NCBI GenBank assembly: GCA_963691705.1
Contig: OY829542.1
Coordinates: 42,095,105-42,159,104, forward strand
Length of the DNA: 64,000 nt
Reading direction: 5' to 3'
DNA from: Viola odorata
Taxonomy: Eukaryota > Streptophyta > Magnoliopsida > Malpighiales > Violaceae
The notes under the pieces are model-generated. The model saw only the letters and a list, made by a program, of their open reading frames with translations, had not been told where the DNA came from and searched no databases. Made by a program: the position numbers and the translations under genes. Of this stretch, positions 9,286 through 21,859 are shown piece by piece (positions within the stretch are counted from its first letter, which is position 1; every line of letters begins with the position of its first letter).

Positions 9286-11095
9286 ATGACTTCTGTTTTA
9301 CCCTCATCCTCTAATGTTCCTTTTTCGATTCGTAGACAGTTATTCCCTTTTGCTACTGCTGATCTTTCTGTGACAGCGCAACAAATCACTCTGGAATCTC
9401 CGGATCTTTCGGCCAGGTCGGTAGGGGAAGCCCCCTCCTCTCAGACGATCATTTCGTCATCCCAAATGGCGGGATCTAGCTTTTCTACTCCTCCTCCGAG
9501 GGGATTTGTGTTGAACAGTGCAGACCACCCTTTTGTGAATGAAATAGTGGCCCTTCATTATCGGTTCGAATATTTGACTGAAATGGCTGGAAGAATCACA
9601 CCTGAGGTTTCTGGGTCGAGTGTCCCTCCCCGTGTCATGTTCACGCCATCTATTGTCACCGAGCGGCCCCTGTCACCGTTGTTACAGGGAAACCTCCAGC
9701 CGACTTTGCCTACAACAGATACCCCGATTAGTTTTGTGCAACTCACTCAAGGACGAGTGGAGCCTTATGTCCCACAGGTGCCACAAGTTCCCATCCCTTA
9801 GGAGGATCGACACCTTGATGAGGTCAGAAATCGTTGGGACGGTCGAAGAGAAGGAGCGAATAAAGGTTTATCTCCCGAGTACAGTGAAAGATCCAGTAGC
9901 AGAAGATATCAAACTCGTTCGCCCAGGAGCCGCAGCCAGTCTCCTAGGTGACATCCTACGCCATATCCGCGGAATCGGAGGCGTCACGCGGAAATATCTC
10001 CCCCGCGCCATGCGCATGAAATCCTTGATGACACATCGGGTCACCCATTTAGCCGTCATATAAGGCGCCATAAGGTCAACTGGCATGTGAAGCTTCCCAC
10101 TGAGACTTATGACGGCACCAGAGATCCCATTTCCCACGTCAATAAGGTGAAAGATTTCGTTCAATTTCAGACTCACAGTGATGCGGCGTTATGCCAAATA
10201 TTTGTTGTGACATTATCAGGAGTTGCGCGTCTCTGGTTCGAGGGCCTTCCTGGCGAATCTATTAGCAACTTCTCACAATTAGAATCTAAGTTCCGGAGTA
10301 GATTCAGTACAGCAATTCCAATCAGGAAATCCGCCGCCGCGTTATTTGACAAACGTCGAATGCCTCAAGAAACTTTGAAGGAATTTCTCAATCTATTCGA
10401 TCTGGAAATGTCACTAACGTCGAGTGTTACCATTGATTTCGCTATAGAAACCCTGAAAAGGAACTTCCGTTATAGTAAATTGAAAGATGCACTGATGGTG
10501 GACCCTCCAGCGACTTTAGACGCGTTAAGACTTAAAGCCCATAATTACGCGAAAATGGAAGAAGAGGAAAACAGAGATAGAGCTTATAACATGCCGCCTG
10601 AGGCGCATCTAATTCCTAACGCTCCTGCAATTACCATTCCTGACGACCGCCTCATCGACGATTATGCTCAGCGGAAAGATCATATTCCCAAAACCTCCAG
10701 TAGGCGGAAAGGTAACTCTTCGAAGGGAAAGCCTGGTAATTCCCCTACTCAGCGTCAAGGAGATCCTTCTAAAGGTCGGATGTACGACCCTGATTTCCCT
10801 TCCCTATAACTACCAAGGGCGGAGATTTTAGCGATAGTGGAGCAGCGAAACCTTCCCATCCGTTACCCTGTGCCTGTGAAGCCCGAAGTACTTCTGGGGA
10901 GAAGAGAAAATGCTTATTGCAAGTTCCACAAAGCCAGGGGGCACTCCACAGAAGTATGCAGAGAATTAAAATCGGCAATAGAACATTTGGTGGAAGAAGG
11001 TTATTTGGGAGAATTCGCCGCCAAAGTAAGAGAAGACGCCAGAAACAATCCTACAAAAAGGATGGCAGACGACCGACAAGTACCCCCTCACGTCC
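9286..11095 (+). pseudogene. gag: Tat-1 gag (broken)
   Basis: Structural protein of the retrotransposon particle. The first ATG in the long frame is 9286. Order: a Ser/Pro-rich N-terminal region; an Arg/Ser-rich segment (about 9880-9950, 'RSSSRR' type); a capsid core (about 10087-10560) with 'YDGTRDPISHVNKVKDF', 'LWFEGLP' and 'KSAAALFD', matching the retrotransposon gag family; then a variant zinc knuckle CKFHKARGHSTEVC (C-x2-H-x4-H-x4-C), as in Tat elements. Frame 1 is interrupted by TAG at 9799-9801, TGA at 9949-9951 and TAA at 10807-10809. All three are reachable by C-to-T changes from sense codons. The gag/protease border was set by eye. Confidence 0.85.
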
Positions 11096-14000
11096 CAGAG
11101 AAGGATAATTTTCCTGGAGGGAGAGGTAAAGAAGCTTTCACAGTAGACGACGAGGACTTCCCTATGATTAACATCATAGCGGGAGGGACTCCTTATATGG
11201 ACGGATCAGAGCAATTGATGACTGCGTTAGGAGATAAACGCAAACGAGATGGCACGCTAAAGAAAGGTGAAGCGATAAGCATCCTAGATCGCATGATATT
11301 AGCCTTCTCAGAAGAGGACAAAAAGGCGTTGTCTATCCGCATAATGATGCATTGGTGGTTACGCCCATCATCGCCAGTCACGGAGTCAGAAGAACTCTTG
11401 TTGATAATGGGAGTGCGGTGAACCTCTTCTCGTTAAAGGCCTACAATCTCATGAAACGACCCGACAACGAGTTAACACGGTGCAAGAAACCCATAATTGG
11501 AGTGGACGGGGTCCCGATCCCTATCACAGGGATAACTACTTTGCCCGTATACTTTAGAGAAGACACCTCCAAGCGATCGGAGGATCTATTATTCCTTGTC
11601 GTGGACTTAAACTTGCCCTGCAATGTCATACTCGGACGACCCTTCCTCAACCACTTTGGAGCGGTGATATCTCAGAAGCATCTGAAGATGAAATACCCCT
11701 CCTGGGACGGAGTGGTATCGATAAAGGGCAACCAAAAACTGGCGGCTGAATGCTACCTGTTCATGACTCAAAAGAGTTGCGATAGGTATGTATGTATAAT
11801 GGTGGACCCATACGAACAGGGTGATGAGAAGCGCGCTCAACCTCTGGACAAAATGGTGCCCGTACCAGTGATCAGCATAGAAGAAGCAAGCTTCCTAGTC
11901 AGCGAAAAGCTCAGTCCAGCGAAAAACCTTCAATTAGCCCGGTTATTGAACAAATGTCAAGGAGAGTTCGCGTGGAAACCCACAGACATGCCGGGTATAT
12001 CACGCAAAATAGCCGAACACCGGCTCAATGTTGACCTTGGCGTCAGGCTGGTCCAGCAAAAGTGGTGCGCGTTCTCTACGGAAAAAGCTTTAGCCGTTGA
12101 TAAAGAAGTGACAAAGCTCCTTGACGCAGGGTTCATCCGCGAAGTTCAATACCCTACTTGGTTAGCCAACCCAATTCTTGTTCCTAAGCCCAATGGAGAT
12201 TGGCGCATGTGTATCGACTTTACCAATTTGAACGATGCTTGCCCTAAGGATTGCTACCCGCTTCCCCGTATTGACCAATTAGTTGATCAGACTGCCGGGT
12301 ACGCATATTTGAGTTCACTTGACGCTAACTTCGGATACCACCAAATTCCCATGGCCGTTGAAGATGAAGAAAAGACTGCCTTCATCACTCCTAAGGCCAC
12401 TTACTGTTATACGGTGATGCCGTTTGGGCTAAAGAACGCTGGGGCGACGTTCCAACGTATGACAAACAAGATATTCGAAGAACAGATAGGGAGGAATGTG
12501 GAAGCATACATTGATGATATATTGGTAAAGAGCGCGAACTTTCAGGATCACTTGCAGGATCTGAAATAAGTCTTTAACGTGATGAAAAGGCACAGCATGA
12601 AATTGAACCCCCGAAAATGCATGTTTGCGTTTCAGACGGGGAAATTCCTAGGCTACGTAGTCAGCCAAAAAGGAATCCAGCCTAACCCATCAAAGATTAA
12701 AGCCATACAAGACATGATATCTCCAAGAACCGTTAAGGATGTACAAAGGCTAACAGGGCGCGTTATCGCCCTAGGGCGATTTATTTCCAAACAAGGCGAG
12801 AAGTGTCTCCCTTTTTTCAAAATCATACGCAAGAAAGCACCGTTCGGGTGGACCCCAGAATGTGAAGAGGCGTTCGTTAGCCTAAAAGATTACCTATCGT
12901 CTGACCTACTGCTGACAAGGCCGGAGCTGGGTGATACTTTATATTTATACCTCGGCGCTGCTGACGAAGTGGTTAGTGTCGTCCTCATTCGTGATGATAG
13001 CCACGCGCACCACCCTGTATATTTTGTAAGTCACGTTCTGAAAGATGCAGAGCTGCGATACGTCCGAATTGAGAAAATAGCGTTCGCACTAATACAAGCC
13101 ACTCGAAAAATGGGCAGATACTTCCAGTCCTACCCCGTTATCGTGCTTACAGACCAACCTCTGAAGAGAATATTTCGAAAGCCTGAGTCCTCAGGAAGAA
13201 TGTTAATCTAGGCGCTCGAACTCGAGTAGTACGGGATGAGGTATCAGTCCCGACCGTCCGTGAAGGCTCAAATCCTGGCAGATTTTATAGCAGAATGCAC
13301 CTTTACAGAAGATCCGTTAACAGATGTACCCGAAGAGGAGTGGGGCGACATGGATCTCCCGTTTTCAGAAACTTATACGGACCTCTGGATCATTCATGTA
13401 GATGGAGCTAAAAACCAAGAATTGGCTGGAACCGGAATCTTCACAAATGGGCCGCACGATATGCGAATACAGTACGCCATCCGAATTCTGCAGCTGTTAT
13501 CCAATAAAGCGGCAGAGTACGAGGCATTACTAGCCGGACTCAGGATAGGGAGAAGCCTTTCTTCCAAAGGTAGGCACGATACCGGAAGAACAGGAGACCT
13601 GCGTCTAACAATTTGTGGTGACTCCAAACTGGTAATTGACCAGGTCTTGGGGCACTCTCAGGCCCGGGAGCCCATCATGATCCAATACCTCACCAAGGTG
13701 AAACGAGAGCTGTTGGAAATAAAGAAAGAAGGCATGCAAGTCAGCTTTGTGCATGTTCCCCGAGAGGACAACGCCGAAGCTGACAATCTCGCCAAGCTGG
13801 TCGCGAACCCGGAAGCGTCCATACCCAAAGATGTGTATTACCGTGAGTTACCTGTACCTTCCTTCATGGAAGAGCAAGCGTCTCTGTGTGTGGAAGAACT
13901 CGAGAATGACTGGCGGGTCCCCGTAATCAAATAATTGAAACACGAAGAACTGCTTGTGGATATCGCTGAAAAGAAAAAGGTGCTGAGACAGGCAGCTCGC

Positions 14001-15145
14001 TGTACGTACTATGATGGGGACTTGGTTCGGAGATGTTTTTCTCACCTAGCCGCCAAATTATAACGGAGCAAGAGGGTCTTCACACCTTGCGCGAAATTCA
14101 CGATGGGGTGTGCGGTATGCACGTGTCGGGTGGCACCCTGGCTGCACAAGTTTTTAGATCTGGATTCTATTGGCCCACCATCCGGAGAGATTGCCACAAC
14201 TATGTGCAAACTTGCCCGAAATGTCAGGAGTTCTCTAAAATTCCTCGACGTCCCGCCACCGAAATATCTGAGATTATCGCTCCTTGCCCTTTTGCTAAAT
14301 GGGGGATCGATATCCTGGGCCCATTTCCAAAGGCAAGGTCCCAACTGAAATTTGTGATAGTGGCAGTGGACTACTTTACGAAGTGGGCGGAAGCTGAAGC
14401 GGTTGCCAACATCACGGCGGAAAAAACTTAGCGTTTCTTCAAACACCAAGTTATCATGAGGTTTGACGTACCCCGCATCCTAGTCAGTGATAACGGAACA
14501 CAGTTCACCAGCTAATTCTTCAAAGACCAGTGCTCGGAATTCGGGATTGAGCAGCGATTCTTTTCCATGGCTCACCCGCAAACCAATGGGCAGGCGAAAG
14601 TGACCAACCGGGGCATCCTCAGCAGTATTAAGAAAAACCTAGAGGGGTCTAAAAAGAAGTGGGCCGAAGAGCTGCCATATGTGATGTGGGCGTACCGCAT
14701 GACCATTAAAACCAGTACCGGAGAAACACCTTTCACATTGGCCTTTGGAACCGAGGCTGTTACGCCAGTAGAAATTGGTACCATGAGCCTGCGAGTGGCT
14801 CATTTTCGGGAGGAGCTGAATGAGGAAGGGTTACGAGCTAACCTTGACGCATTACCAGAGGTCCGAGAAGAAACCCTCCTGAAAATGCTACATTACAAGT
14901 GAAAGATGGCTCGTTATCATAACAGGCGCGTCAAAGAACGGTTGCTGAAGGCAGGCGACCTGGTGCTCAGAGACAAGCGAGCGGTTGGTCAACGTGTGGG
15001 GAAGCATAGTCCAAACTAGGATAGGCCGTATCGCGTTACCCGCGTTATCAGGAAAGGAGCCTATCATCTAGAGACACTCGATGGTACTCCCTTACCTAAC
15101 TCTTGGAACATCGCTCGTTTGAAATTATATTATCCTAGAACTTGA
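11096..15145 (+). pseudogene. pol: Tat-1 pol: protease, RT, RNase H, second RNase H, integrase (broken)
   Basis: Polyprotein for cDNA synthesis and integration. Protease: VDNGSAVNLF and later 'ILGRPFLN'. Reverse transcriptase about 12080-12560, with 'DWRMCIDF', 'MPFGLKNAGATFQRM' and the catalytic YIDDILVKS. First RNase H about 12900-13200. Second, archaeal-type RNase H about 13370-13810 ('IHVDGAKN', 'AAEYEALLAGL', 'GDSKLVIDQVLG'), the hallmark of the Tat lineage. Integrase: GLHTLREIHDG...CPKCQEF zinc finger, then 'WGIDILGPFP', 'SDNGTQF' and 'HPQTNGQAKVTN'. The E of DDE is replaced by K in the last motif. One-base deletions lie near 11320 and 14055. Stops are at 12567, 13209, 13227, 13932, 14429, 14513, 14900 and 15017. 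Not functional. Confidence 0.92.
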
Positions 15146-16274
15146 TTTTATCTGCACCTTTGACTGATGCCAACCCTAACCTTAGCTAACGCTTGGTGAG
15201 AGAGCTTTCTTGGGTGTTTGTGGTTGCTTTTGTGCAGATAAAAAAGGGGGATCCTGGGAGTGAAAAGTCCTATCCTTGTGACGGCCGATCCTGATCAGAC
15301 GACTCACTAAGTGAGGGCACGACCCAGCATGCCTTGAACTAGCGTCGGGATTGAAAGGTCCCTGACACCCCCGGGAGTGAAAAGTCCTATCCTTGTGATG
15401 ACCGATCTTGATCAGATGGCTCACTAAGTGAGAGCACTTCCCGGTATCCTTGGGAGTGAAAAGCCCTTTTCTTGTACTGACCGTTCTCGTGGAGACGGCC
15501 CATCAAGACAAGGCACGCCCCAGGGAAATAGTAACTCCGTTCTAGAAATAAAAAGTCCTATCTTAGTGACCGGGCTAATATAGACGGCTCATTAAGTGAG
15601 GGCACGATTCTAGACGTGAGGACAACGCCTGAAAGTGAAAAACCCTAGCCTTGTGACGGCCTGTCCTGATCCGACGGCTCACAAAGATGAGGCACTTTCC
15701 AGGTCGACCGTGGAAATATGGAAACGCGAAGAATCGCGAAATCCCAGCTAGTAACTAGATGCGTGATCCTTGGTGAAGTATAAAGCTGATAGAAAAAGTG
15801 ATTTACGTGGTTTCCGTATTAACGCCCTATGACGGCAGTAGAAAGGCTCCTACGGGTAATTACTGTCTCTTATAGCATGTTATGCTACTAATGGTTTACA
15901 ATTAATAATGTGCAGAATACTTTTCGAGCGGCGGAAAGATTGATGATCGCACAAATGGCGATATCATGAGACTCGTCAGGAAAGCTAACTCGATACCGAC
16001 CTCAGCGATTTCCGTTGCCAAAACGCTAGGAGCCTGCTCGAGAAAGTAAACACATTATGTTATCGGGGCGACAATGACGCCAAGGGAGTTTCAAAAAGTG
16101 AAAACTAAATAAAGGGAAAGACAACGATAAAGATATAAACTGTTTGAATATATGAAAAGGCCTTTGAGGGGTCACGAGTTCTAAGGCTCAAAACAATAAC
16201 GCCGTGGAGGCAAAAAACAAAAAGCCTGGAAATTCCCGATAGCTACAGAAGAGGCGGCGAAGCTTTAGCGTGCG
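15146..16274. other. noncoding spacer between pol and gene D of Tat-1
   Basis: Holds the hairpin repeat array (15256-15700), then about 570 bp without an open frame or clear motif up to the stop codon of antisense gene D at 16275. Transcripts of pol and D would converge here. Confidence 0.6.
15256..15700. repeat. imperfect tandem repeat array with internal hairpins (Tat-1)
   Basis: Five units starting near 15256, 15373, 15452, 15544 and 15631 (79-117 bp). Each begins GGGAGTGAAAAGTCCTATCC and most end with CTCACTAAGTGAG, a self-complementary stem. The same array lies at the same place in Tat-3 (45203-45706). Confidence 0.8.
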
Positions 16275-17426
16275 TCAGCCCTCAGGGTTCCTCCGTTTCC
16301 AGCCCTCTGCCTTAGCTTGGCGAAAACCCGCATCAATGAGATCGGCAGACTTCCGTTTGAAAGCCCTCGTGACCTCCTCACCTTTATACGCATCTACCCC
16401 ATGGACCTCCTCGAAGCAATCAACCAAAATAATGGCAGCCCGCTCGACATGCCACAGACACTTATCGGCTGACTCCTCTTCCAGAGAGGCCTTCCCTTCC
16501 TCCAGGGCAGCTTTCTCCCTTGCCAAGGATGACTTCTCTTCTTCCAGGGTGATATTCTTGGCTTTTTCCGCTGTCAAGGCAGCATCAAGGGCGGATGCTT
16601 GCCCTTTCAGTTCCTGCTGGGTCAGCAATAATTGAGTACGTTCCTCCAGCAACTTTTTCTTCTCATTTCGCTCTTTGGAAAGTTCAGCCAAGGAGGCGGG
16701 AAGAGAAGCAGCCTGACGTTGCGCGTGCTCTGTCCAGTAATGGAACTTCACAAAGTTGGTGAAGAGGCTAGAGCGTAGCAAATTCGCCTTGTCGTCGTCA
16801 ATCTTAGAGAGGAAAGCCTCCCGTTCGGCAGCGGACGATAATATCTGGGTAGCCAATAAAGCGGAAACCTCGTCCGAGCCATCGCCCCCGATAGCCGCCA
16901 AGCCTGTGTTGCAAAAATCATATAAGCCAACTTGATGAGTCACAGTACCGGACTCACTCACCGAACTTAGATCAGCAGCAAAGTTGAAGGTGGTGGCCTC
17001 TTCGCCGGAACGTTGCGACAATGGAACGCTCGAAGGGACGAACACCAGGGGAACATGAGGGTGAACCTGTGTAGAAGTACCCCCTTGGATGATGTAGGAA
17101 CCATGGGAATGGTAGCCCGAAAAGTCCTGCAAACCCTCTTGGTAGTCCAGGTTAGGAGGATATGAGTGAACATGCCCGCCGAAAGAATTGGGCGAAGCCC
17201 CGTAAGACTCAGCTGTACCCATGTTTACCAGAAACTCGGAGGGATGATTCTGGGGAACAGCCATGGAAACGAAGGCGCTGGCAGGTCTGACTTCCATCAC
17301 AGCGACAATAGAGGATAAGCTGCCGCCCTCACCCTCCTGCCGAGGTCTCTTCTTGGAACCACCCAACACATAACCCATCTCCATATCTCCTATGAGAGAT
17401 GCGGAAGTAGGAGCAACAACAGTATC

Positions 17427-17522
17427 CTACAAAGAACACAGTATAAAACGAAGATAAGAGAAACAGATGAAATAATGACAGACATCAATGTACAACATAT
17501 CGCGGCCAAAAAGCACACTCAC
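17427..17522 (-). other. intron 2 of antisense gene D (Tat-1)
   Basis: Reverse-strand GTGAGTGTGC...TTTGTAG, 96 bp, joining codons ATT and GAT in phase 0. The Tat-3 counterpart is at 47895-48004. Confidence 0.7.
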
Positions 17523-17881
17523 AATAGCAGTGTCAAAAGGAGGCGCTTCTGAAGAAGCTGCCACGTCCGGAGAAGGAGTGAGAGTGGCAATGCTTCTCAT
17601 TCTTTTCTTCTTTTTTCCTTTGGCAAGGGCCTTAGGGGCGTTAGAAGAAGATGGCTGAGTAGGATGAGCAGCGACGGTCACGATGGGGATACCCGAAGGA
17701 ATGTCGGTATTTCCCTCACCAGCCGAGGAAGAGGATACTTGAGCGAGGCTCACGGAAGCAGCGGTTGGTACAGTTGGGTTATCAGTAGCTTCCGTGGAGA
17801 CAACCCTCTCATTTTCTTCTCTTTCCCGAGCCCTTTTTAGTCGTCTCCTAACGCTCTCAGGCGTGTAATTGGGATCCGTCG

Positions 17882-17951
17882 CTGCATGATCGCAAAATAA
17901 CATTAGCGTTAGTATCAGCAGTAATAAGGAAGGAAGCAACACGACACTCAC
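17882..17951 (-). other. intron 1 of antisense gene D (Tat-1)
   Basis: Reverse-strand GTGAGTGTCG...TGCAG, 70 bp, with GATACTAACGCTAA about 30 bases before the acceptor, a TACTAAC branch site. It joins AGA-C to CG in frame. The Tat-3 and Tat-4 counterparts are also exactly 70 bp. Confidence 0.8.
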
Positions 17952-18091
17952 GTCTAACACAGGATTGAATGTCCGCCCCGCATGCCAGATAACGGGTGTG
18001 AACGCTGATTTCCAGTTGAAGCAATTTGTCTAACCAGCCTTGTTCAAGTTGAGGAAGGCTCTCCGGCTGGCCCCAGGCGCTATCCTTGACG

Positions 18092-18096
18092 TCTTG
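18092..18096 (+). repeat. target-site duplication of the chromovirus, left copy (TCTTG)
   Basis: TCTTG before TGATACGA at 18097, repeated at 25668-25672 after GCATCA at 25667. Confidence 0.95.
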
Positions 18097-19003
18097 TGAT
18101 ACGATCCTGGTTCCTTAAGATGCGTAGCACCAATTTTGATCTTTGTTCAAAGACGGATTTCCTGCGGAAATAGATAACTCGACGAGTACGAGCTTAGACC
18201 ACTTAGCTAACCTGTGCTAAGAGCCCTAATCGATTTCAAGTCAAGGGTCTTGAATCGAGTTCTTAGGACTAGACTCAACAATGTGAGAATCACACTAAGA
18301 TAAACGACACAATAATACAATTCCAAGATTTACTTGTATACGACTCAAGTATTGCGGACTCAAGAAGAACAAGGTTCAACCAACTTGAACAAGGGGCGGA
18401 GATTGAAGAGATTAACTCAATTTATCAAATAACAACCAACTTAATAAAGTAGCCAAGTGGTTCCTTATATAGGTTACAAACAAACCCTAATAGTAAACCA
18501 AATAGGAATAGAAGTAGGACTTCCAAAATAGGAAGATAACTTAACTAATTAAAACTGTCTAATTAACTAATTAAGCTAAAATAATTAAAGTCAACAACTT
18601 GAACTTCAGTCAACGCGCGCTTCTGGACACGCGAAACGGGCAGGAGCCATTTTGAGCAATCGGCACGCGAGACAGATGAGTGAAACGGCAATGGCTGAGT
18701 GAAACGGTCAAGTGCCGATTTAAGAGAAACGGACAAGAGCCGTTTTGAACGAATCGGACAAGAGCCGTTTTGGTGACAAACGGTCAAGTGCCGTTTCTGG
18801 CAGAATCATCTTCGGTCATTATGAAAGTAAGGAGATTCACAACTCTTGGTGTCTTCTCTCTAAGTGCAGCTTCCTCACTTGTCCTCTCACATTCCAGCTC
18901 CTTGTGAATGAGAGATGACAAACGGTCTTGAAGCTTTCTAGCTCTGGCTCGAGTCATTGGACCAGCTGGTGGTAACGGTAGTTGGATGCGTGGATTCGCA
19001 TCA
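18097..19003 (-). repeat. chromovirus 3' LTR
   Basis: 907 bp, reverse-strand start TGATGCGAATCC and end GATCGTATCA. It includes the last 220 bp of pol and an inverted-repeat array at 18633-18797. Confidence 0.95.
18633..18797. repeat. array of AAACGG-loop-CCGTTT inverted repeats in the LTR
   Basis: Five to six words of the form AAACGGnCAAGnGCCGTTT, several self-complementary. The copy in the other LTR is 25297-25460. A similar AAAACGG/CCGTTTT pair lies in gag at 22817-22836. Confidence 0.6.
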
Positions 19004-19018
19004 TTCCCTCCCCCTTCG
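19004..19018 (-). other. polypurine tract of the chromovirus
   Basis: Reverse-strand GAAGGGGGAGGGAA directly before the 3' LTR start TGATGCG; it also codes for part of the acidic tail (SEGGGND). Confidence 0.8.
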
Positions 19019-21859
19019 GAAGGATTCGCCCTCGAATCCGAATCGGCATCAGCTGAAAGTCCATACTCGTCATCTGCATCAAACAATTCTAAGTCAGAAA
19101 CATTAAAGGTAGAGCTAACGGCACCATACTCACTCGGCAACGCCAGTTTATAGGCATTGTTGTTGATCTTCTCGACAATCTGGAACGGTCCGTCGCCTCT
19201 AGGAGATAGCTTGCCGCGGCGTTGGGCAGGAAAACGCTCCTTGCGCATATGCAACCAAATCCAATCGCCAACCTGGAACGTCACTAGCCGTCGGCCATCG
19301 TTCCGTTTCAGCATCAGCTTCTCATTCATGCGCTCAATGTTCTGCTTCGCCTTAGCATGTAATTGCTTGACAAAATCAGCCTTCTGGGCACCATCTAAAC
19401 TCACAACATCACTCAAAGGAAAAGGAGTTAAATCCAAAACAGTTCTAGGATTAAATCCATACACTAGTTCAAACGGCGAGTAATGAGTAGTATAATGAAC
19501 AGCACGGTTGTAAGCAAATTCAATAAACGGTAAATGATCAACCCAAGTAGAAACATGCTTACGAACTAGGGTGCGTAAAAGGGAGCCAAGAGTCCGATTT
19601 ACCACCTCTGTTTGACCATCCGTTTGTGGGTGATAAGATGTAGAATACAATAACTTAGTACCAAGCTTCTTCCATAAGACACGCCAAAAATGACTAAGAA
19701 ACTTAGTATCTCTATCACTCACAATCGTCAAAGGGATACCATGCAAACGGACTACTTCACGAAAGAACAAATCAGCAATCTGAGTAGCATCAGAAGTAGT
19801 CGAACATGCAATAAAATGGGACATTTTTGAAAACCTGTCCACCACAACAAAAACACTATCCTTACCGTTCTTAGACCTGGGTAGTCCGACGACAAAGTCC
19901 ATGGACAAATCGGTCCAAGGATGAGAAGGAACAGGTAACGGCATGTATTCTCCATGACCAGCAGATTTAGATTTGGCTTTACGACAAGTCAAACATCTAG
20001 CAATAATGCGCACGACATCACGCTTCATGTGAGGCCAATAAAAGTGATCATGTAACACATCCAAAGTTTTAGTCACGCCAAAGTGACCCATTAAACCACC
20101 ACTATGGGCTTCATGCACCAGTAATTCACGAAGAGAGCAATGAGGAATACATAAATGTTTGCCTTTAAACAAATAACCCTCATGCTTGTAGAATTTAGAA
20201 CCAGAAATAGAAACGCCATGCAAATAAATATCACCAAAATCAGAATCGGTAGCATAGAGTTCGATAATGTGCGAAAATCCAAGCAATTTGGCATTTAGAG
20301 AAGTAATGAGCACGTACCTTCGAGATAGTACATCGGCAACAACATTCTCTTTACCTTGCTTGTACTGAATGTGGTAAGGGAAGGCTTCAATGAATTCCAT
20401 CCAAACGGCATGTCGCCGATTCAGCTTCCCTTGACCCTTTAGGTATTTCAAGCTCAAATGGTCTGTGTGGATGATAAACTCTCTCGGCATCAAGTAGTGT
20501 TGCCATGTTTCCAACGCTCTGACAAGAGCATAGAACTCCTTGTCATAGGTAGGATATCGGAGTTGGGCATCCTTGAGCTTTTCACTGAAATAGGCAATCG
20601 GTCGTTTCTATTGCATCAGAACGGCGCCGATTCCTAACCCGCTGGCGTCGCACTCGATCTCAAACGCCTTGCTGAAGTCGGGCAATGCTACCACGGGAGC
20701 GGCACAGAGCCGTTCCTTGAGGGTAGCAAACGCCTCCTCCTGTTGTTGCTCCCACCTGAAAACAACATTCTTTTTTGTTAAATCATTCAATGGAACGACA
20801 ATGGTGCTAAAATCCTTTACAAAACGCCGATAGAAACTCGCTAATCCATGGAACGATCTCACATCGGTAGCGGCCTTCGGCGTCGGCCATTCCCGTATCG
20901 CGCGGATCTTCTCTTCATCCACTTTAACGCCTCCTGCACTGACAATGAAACCAAGAAAACCAACTTGTTCCAATGCAAAAGAACACTTACTAGGTTTAGC
21001 ATATAATTTCTGCTCACGAAGTGTTAGAAAAACTTCCCTAAGATGTAAAGCATGTTCATCCAATGATTTGCTATAGATTAAAATGTCATCAAAATAAACT
21101 ACAACAAATTTACCAATTAAGTGCCGAAGTACATGGTTCATTAACCTCATAAAGGTGCTAGGAGCATTAGTCAAGCCAAACGGCATAACCATCCATTCAT
21201 ATAAGCCATACTTAGTTTTAAAAGCAGTTTTCCATTCATCCCCTTCTTTCATACGAATTTGGTGGTAGCCACTCATTAAATCAATTTTAGAAAATACTAT
21301 ACTACCACTTAATTCATCTAACATATCATCCAATCGAGGAATAGGATGGCGATACTTTACAGTGATTTTGTTGACTGCTCGACAATCAACACACATGCGC
21401 CAAGATCCGTCCTTCTTTGGGACCAGAATGACTGGAATGGCACATGGAGACAGACTCTCCCGAACGTACCCACGCGCAAGCAAATCGTCCACTTGCCGTT
21501 GCAGTTCCTTTGTCTCCTCCGGATTGGATCGGTAAGCCGGCCGATGAGGAATTGCCGATCCAGGAACAAAGTCGATCTGATGTTCTATGCCTCGAATCGG
21601 AGGTAAGCCAGGTGGCATTTCTTCGGGTAGAACATCTCCAAATTCCTGCAAGAGAGAAGATATACCAATCGGAACGGTATGGTGCCGTTCCGTTTCATTT
21701 GAGGTTAAACAATAAGAGCGAAAATGGATAAGAAGTAGAGGACGGCTTGCGTCAAAACAATTGTTATGAGAAAGCATGGCTCTCCTTACGTCGCTCCCCT
21801 TGGCATATACACTCAATTTCTTTTTATTTACCTCTCCTTTTCTCTCAATGCCACTCTCA

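Noticed and set aside
15256..15700. CRISPR-like array
   Set aside because: Repeats are long, imperfect and irregular (79-117 bp), with no short identical repeats or unique equal spacers, in a plant retrotransposon.
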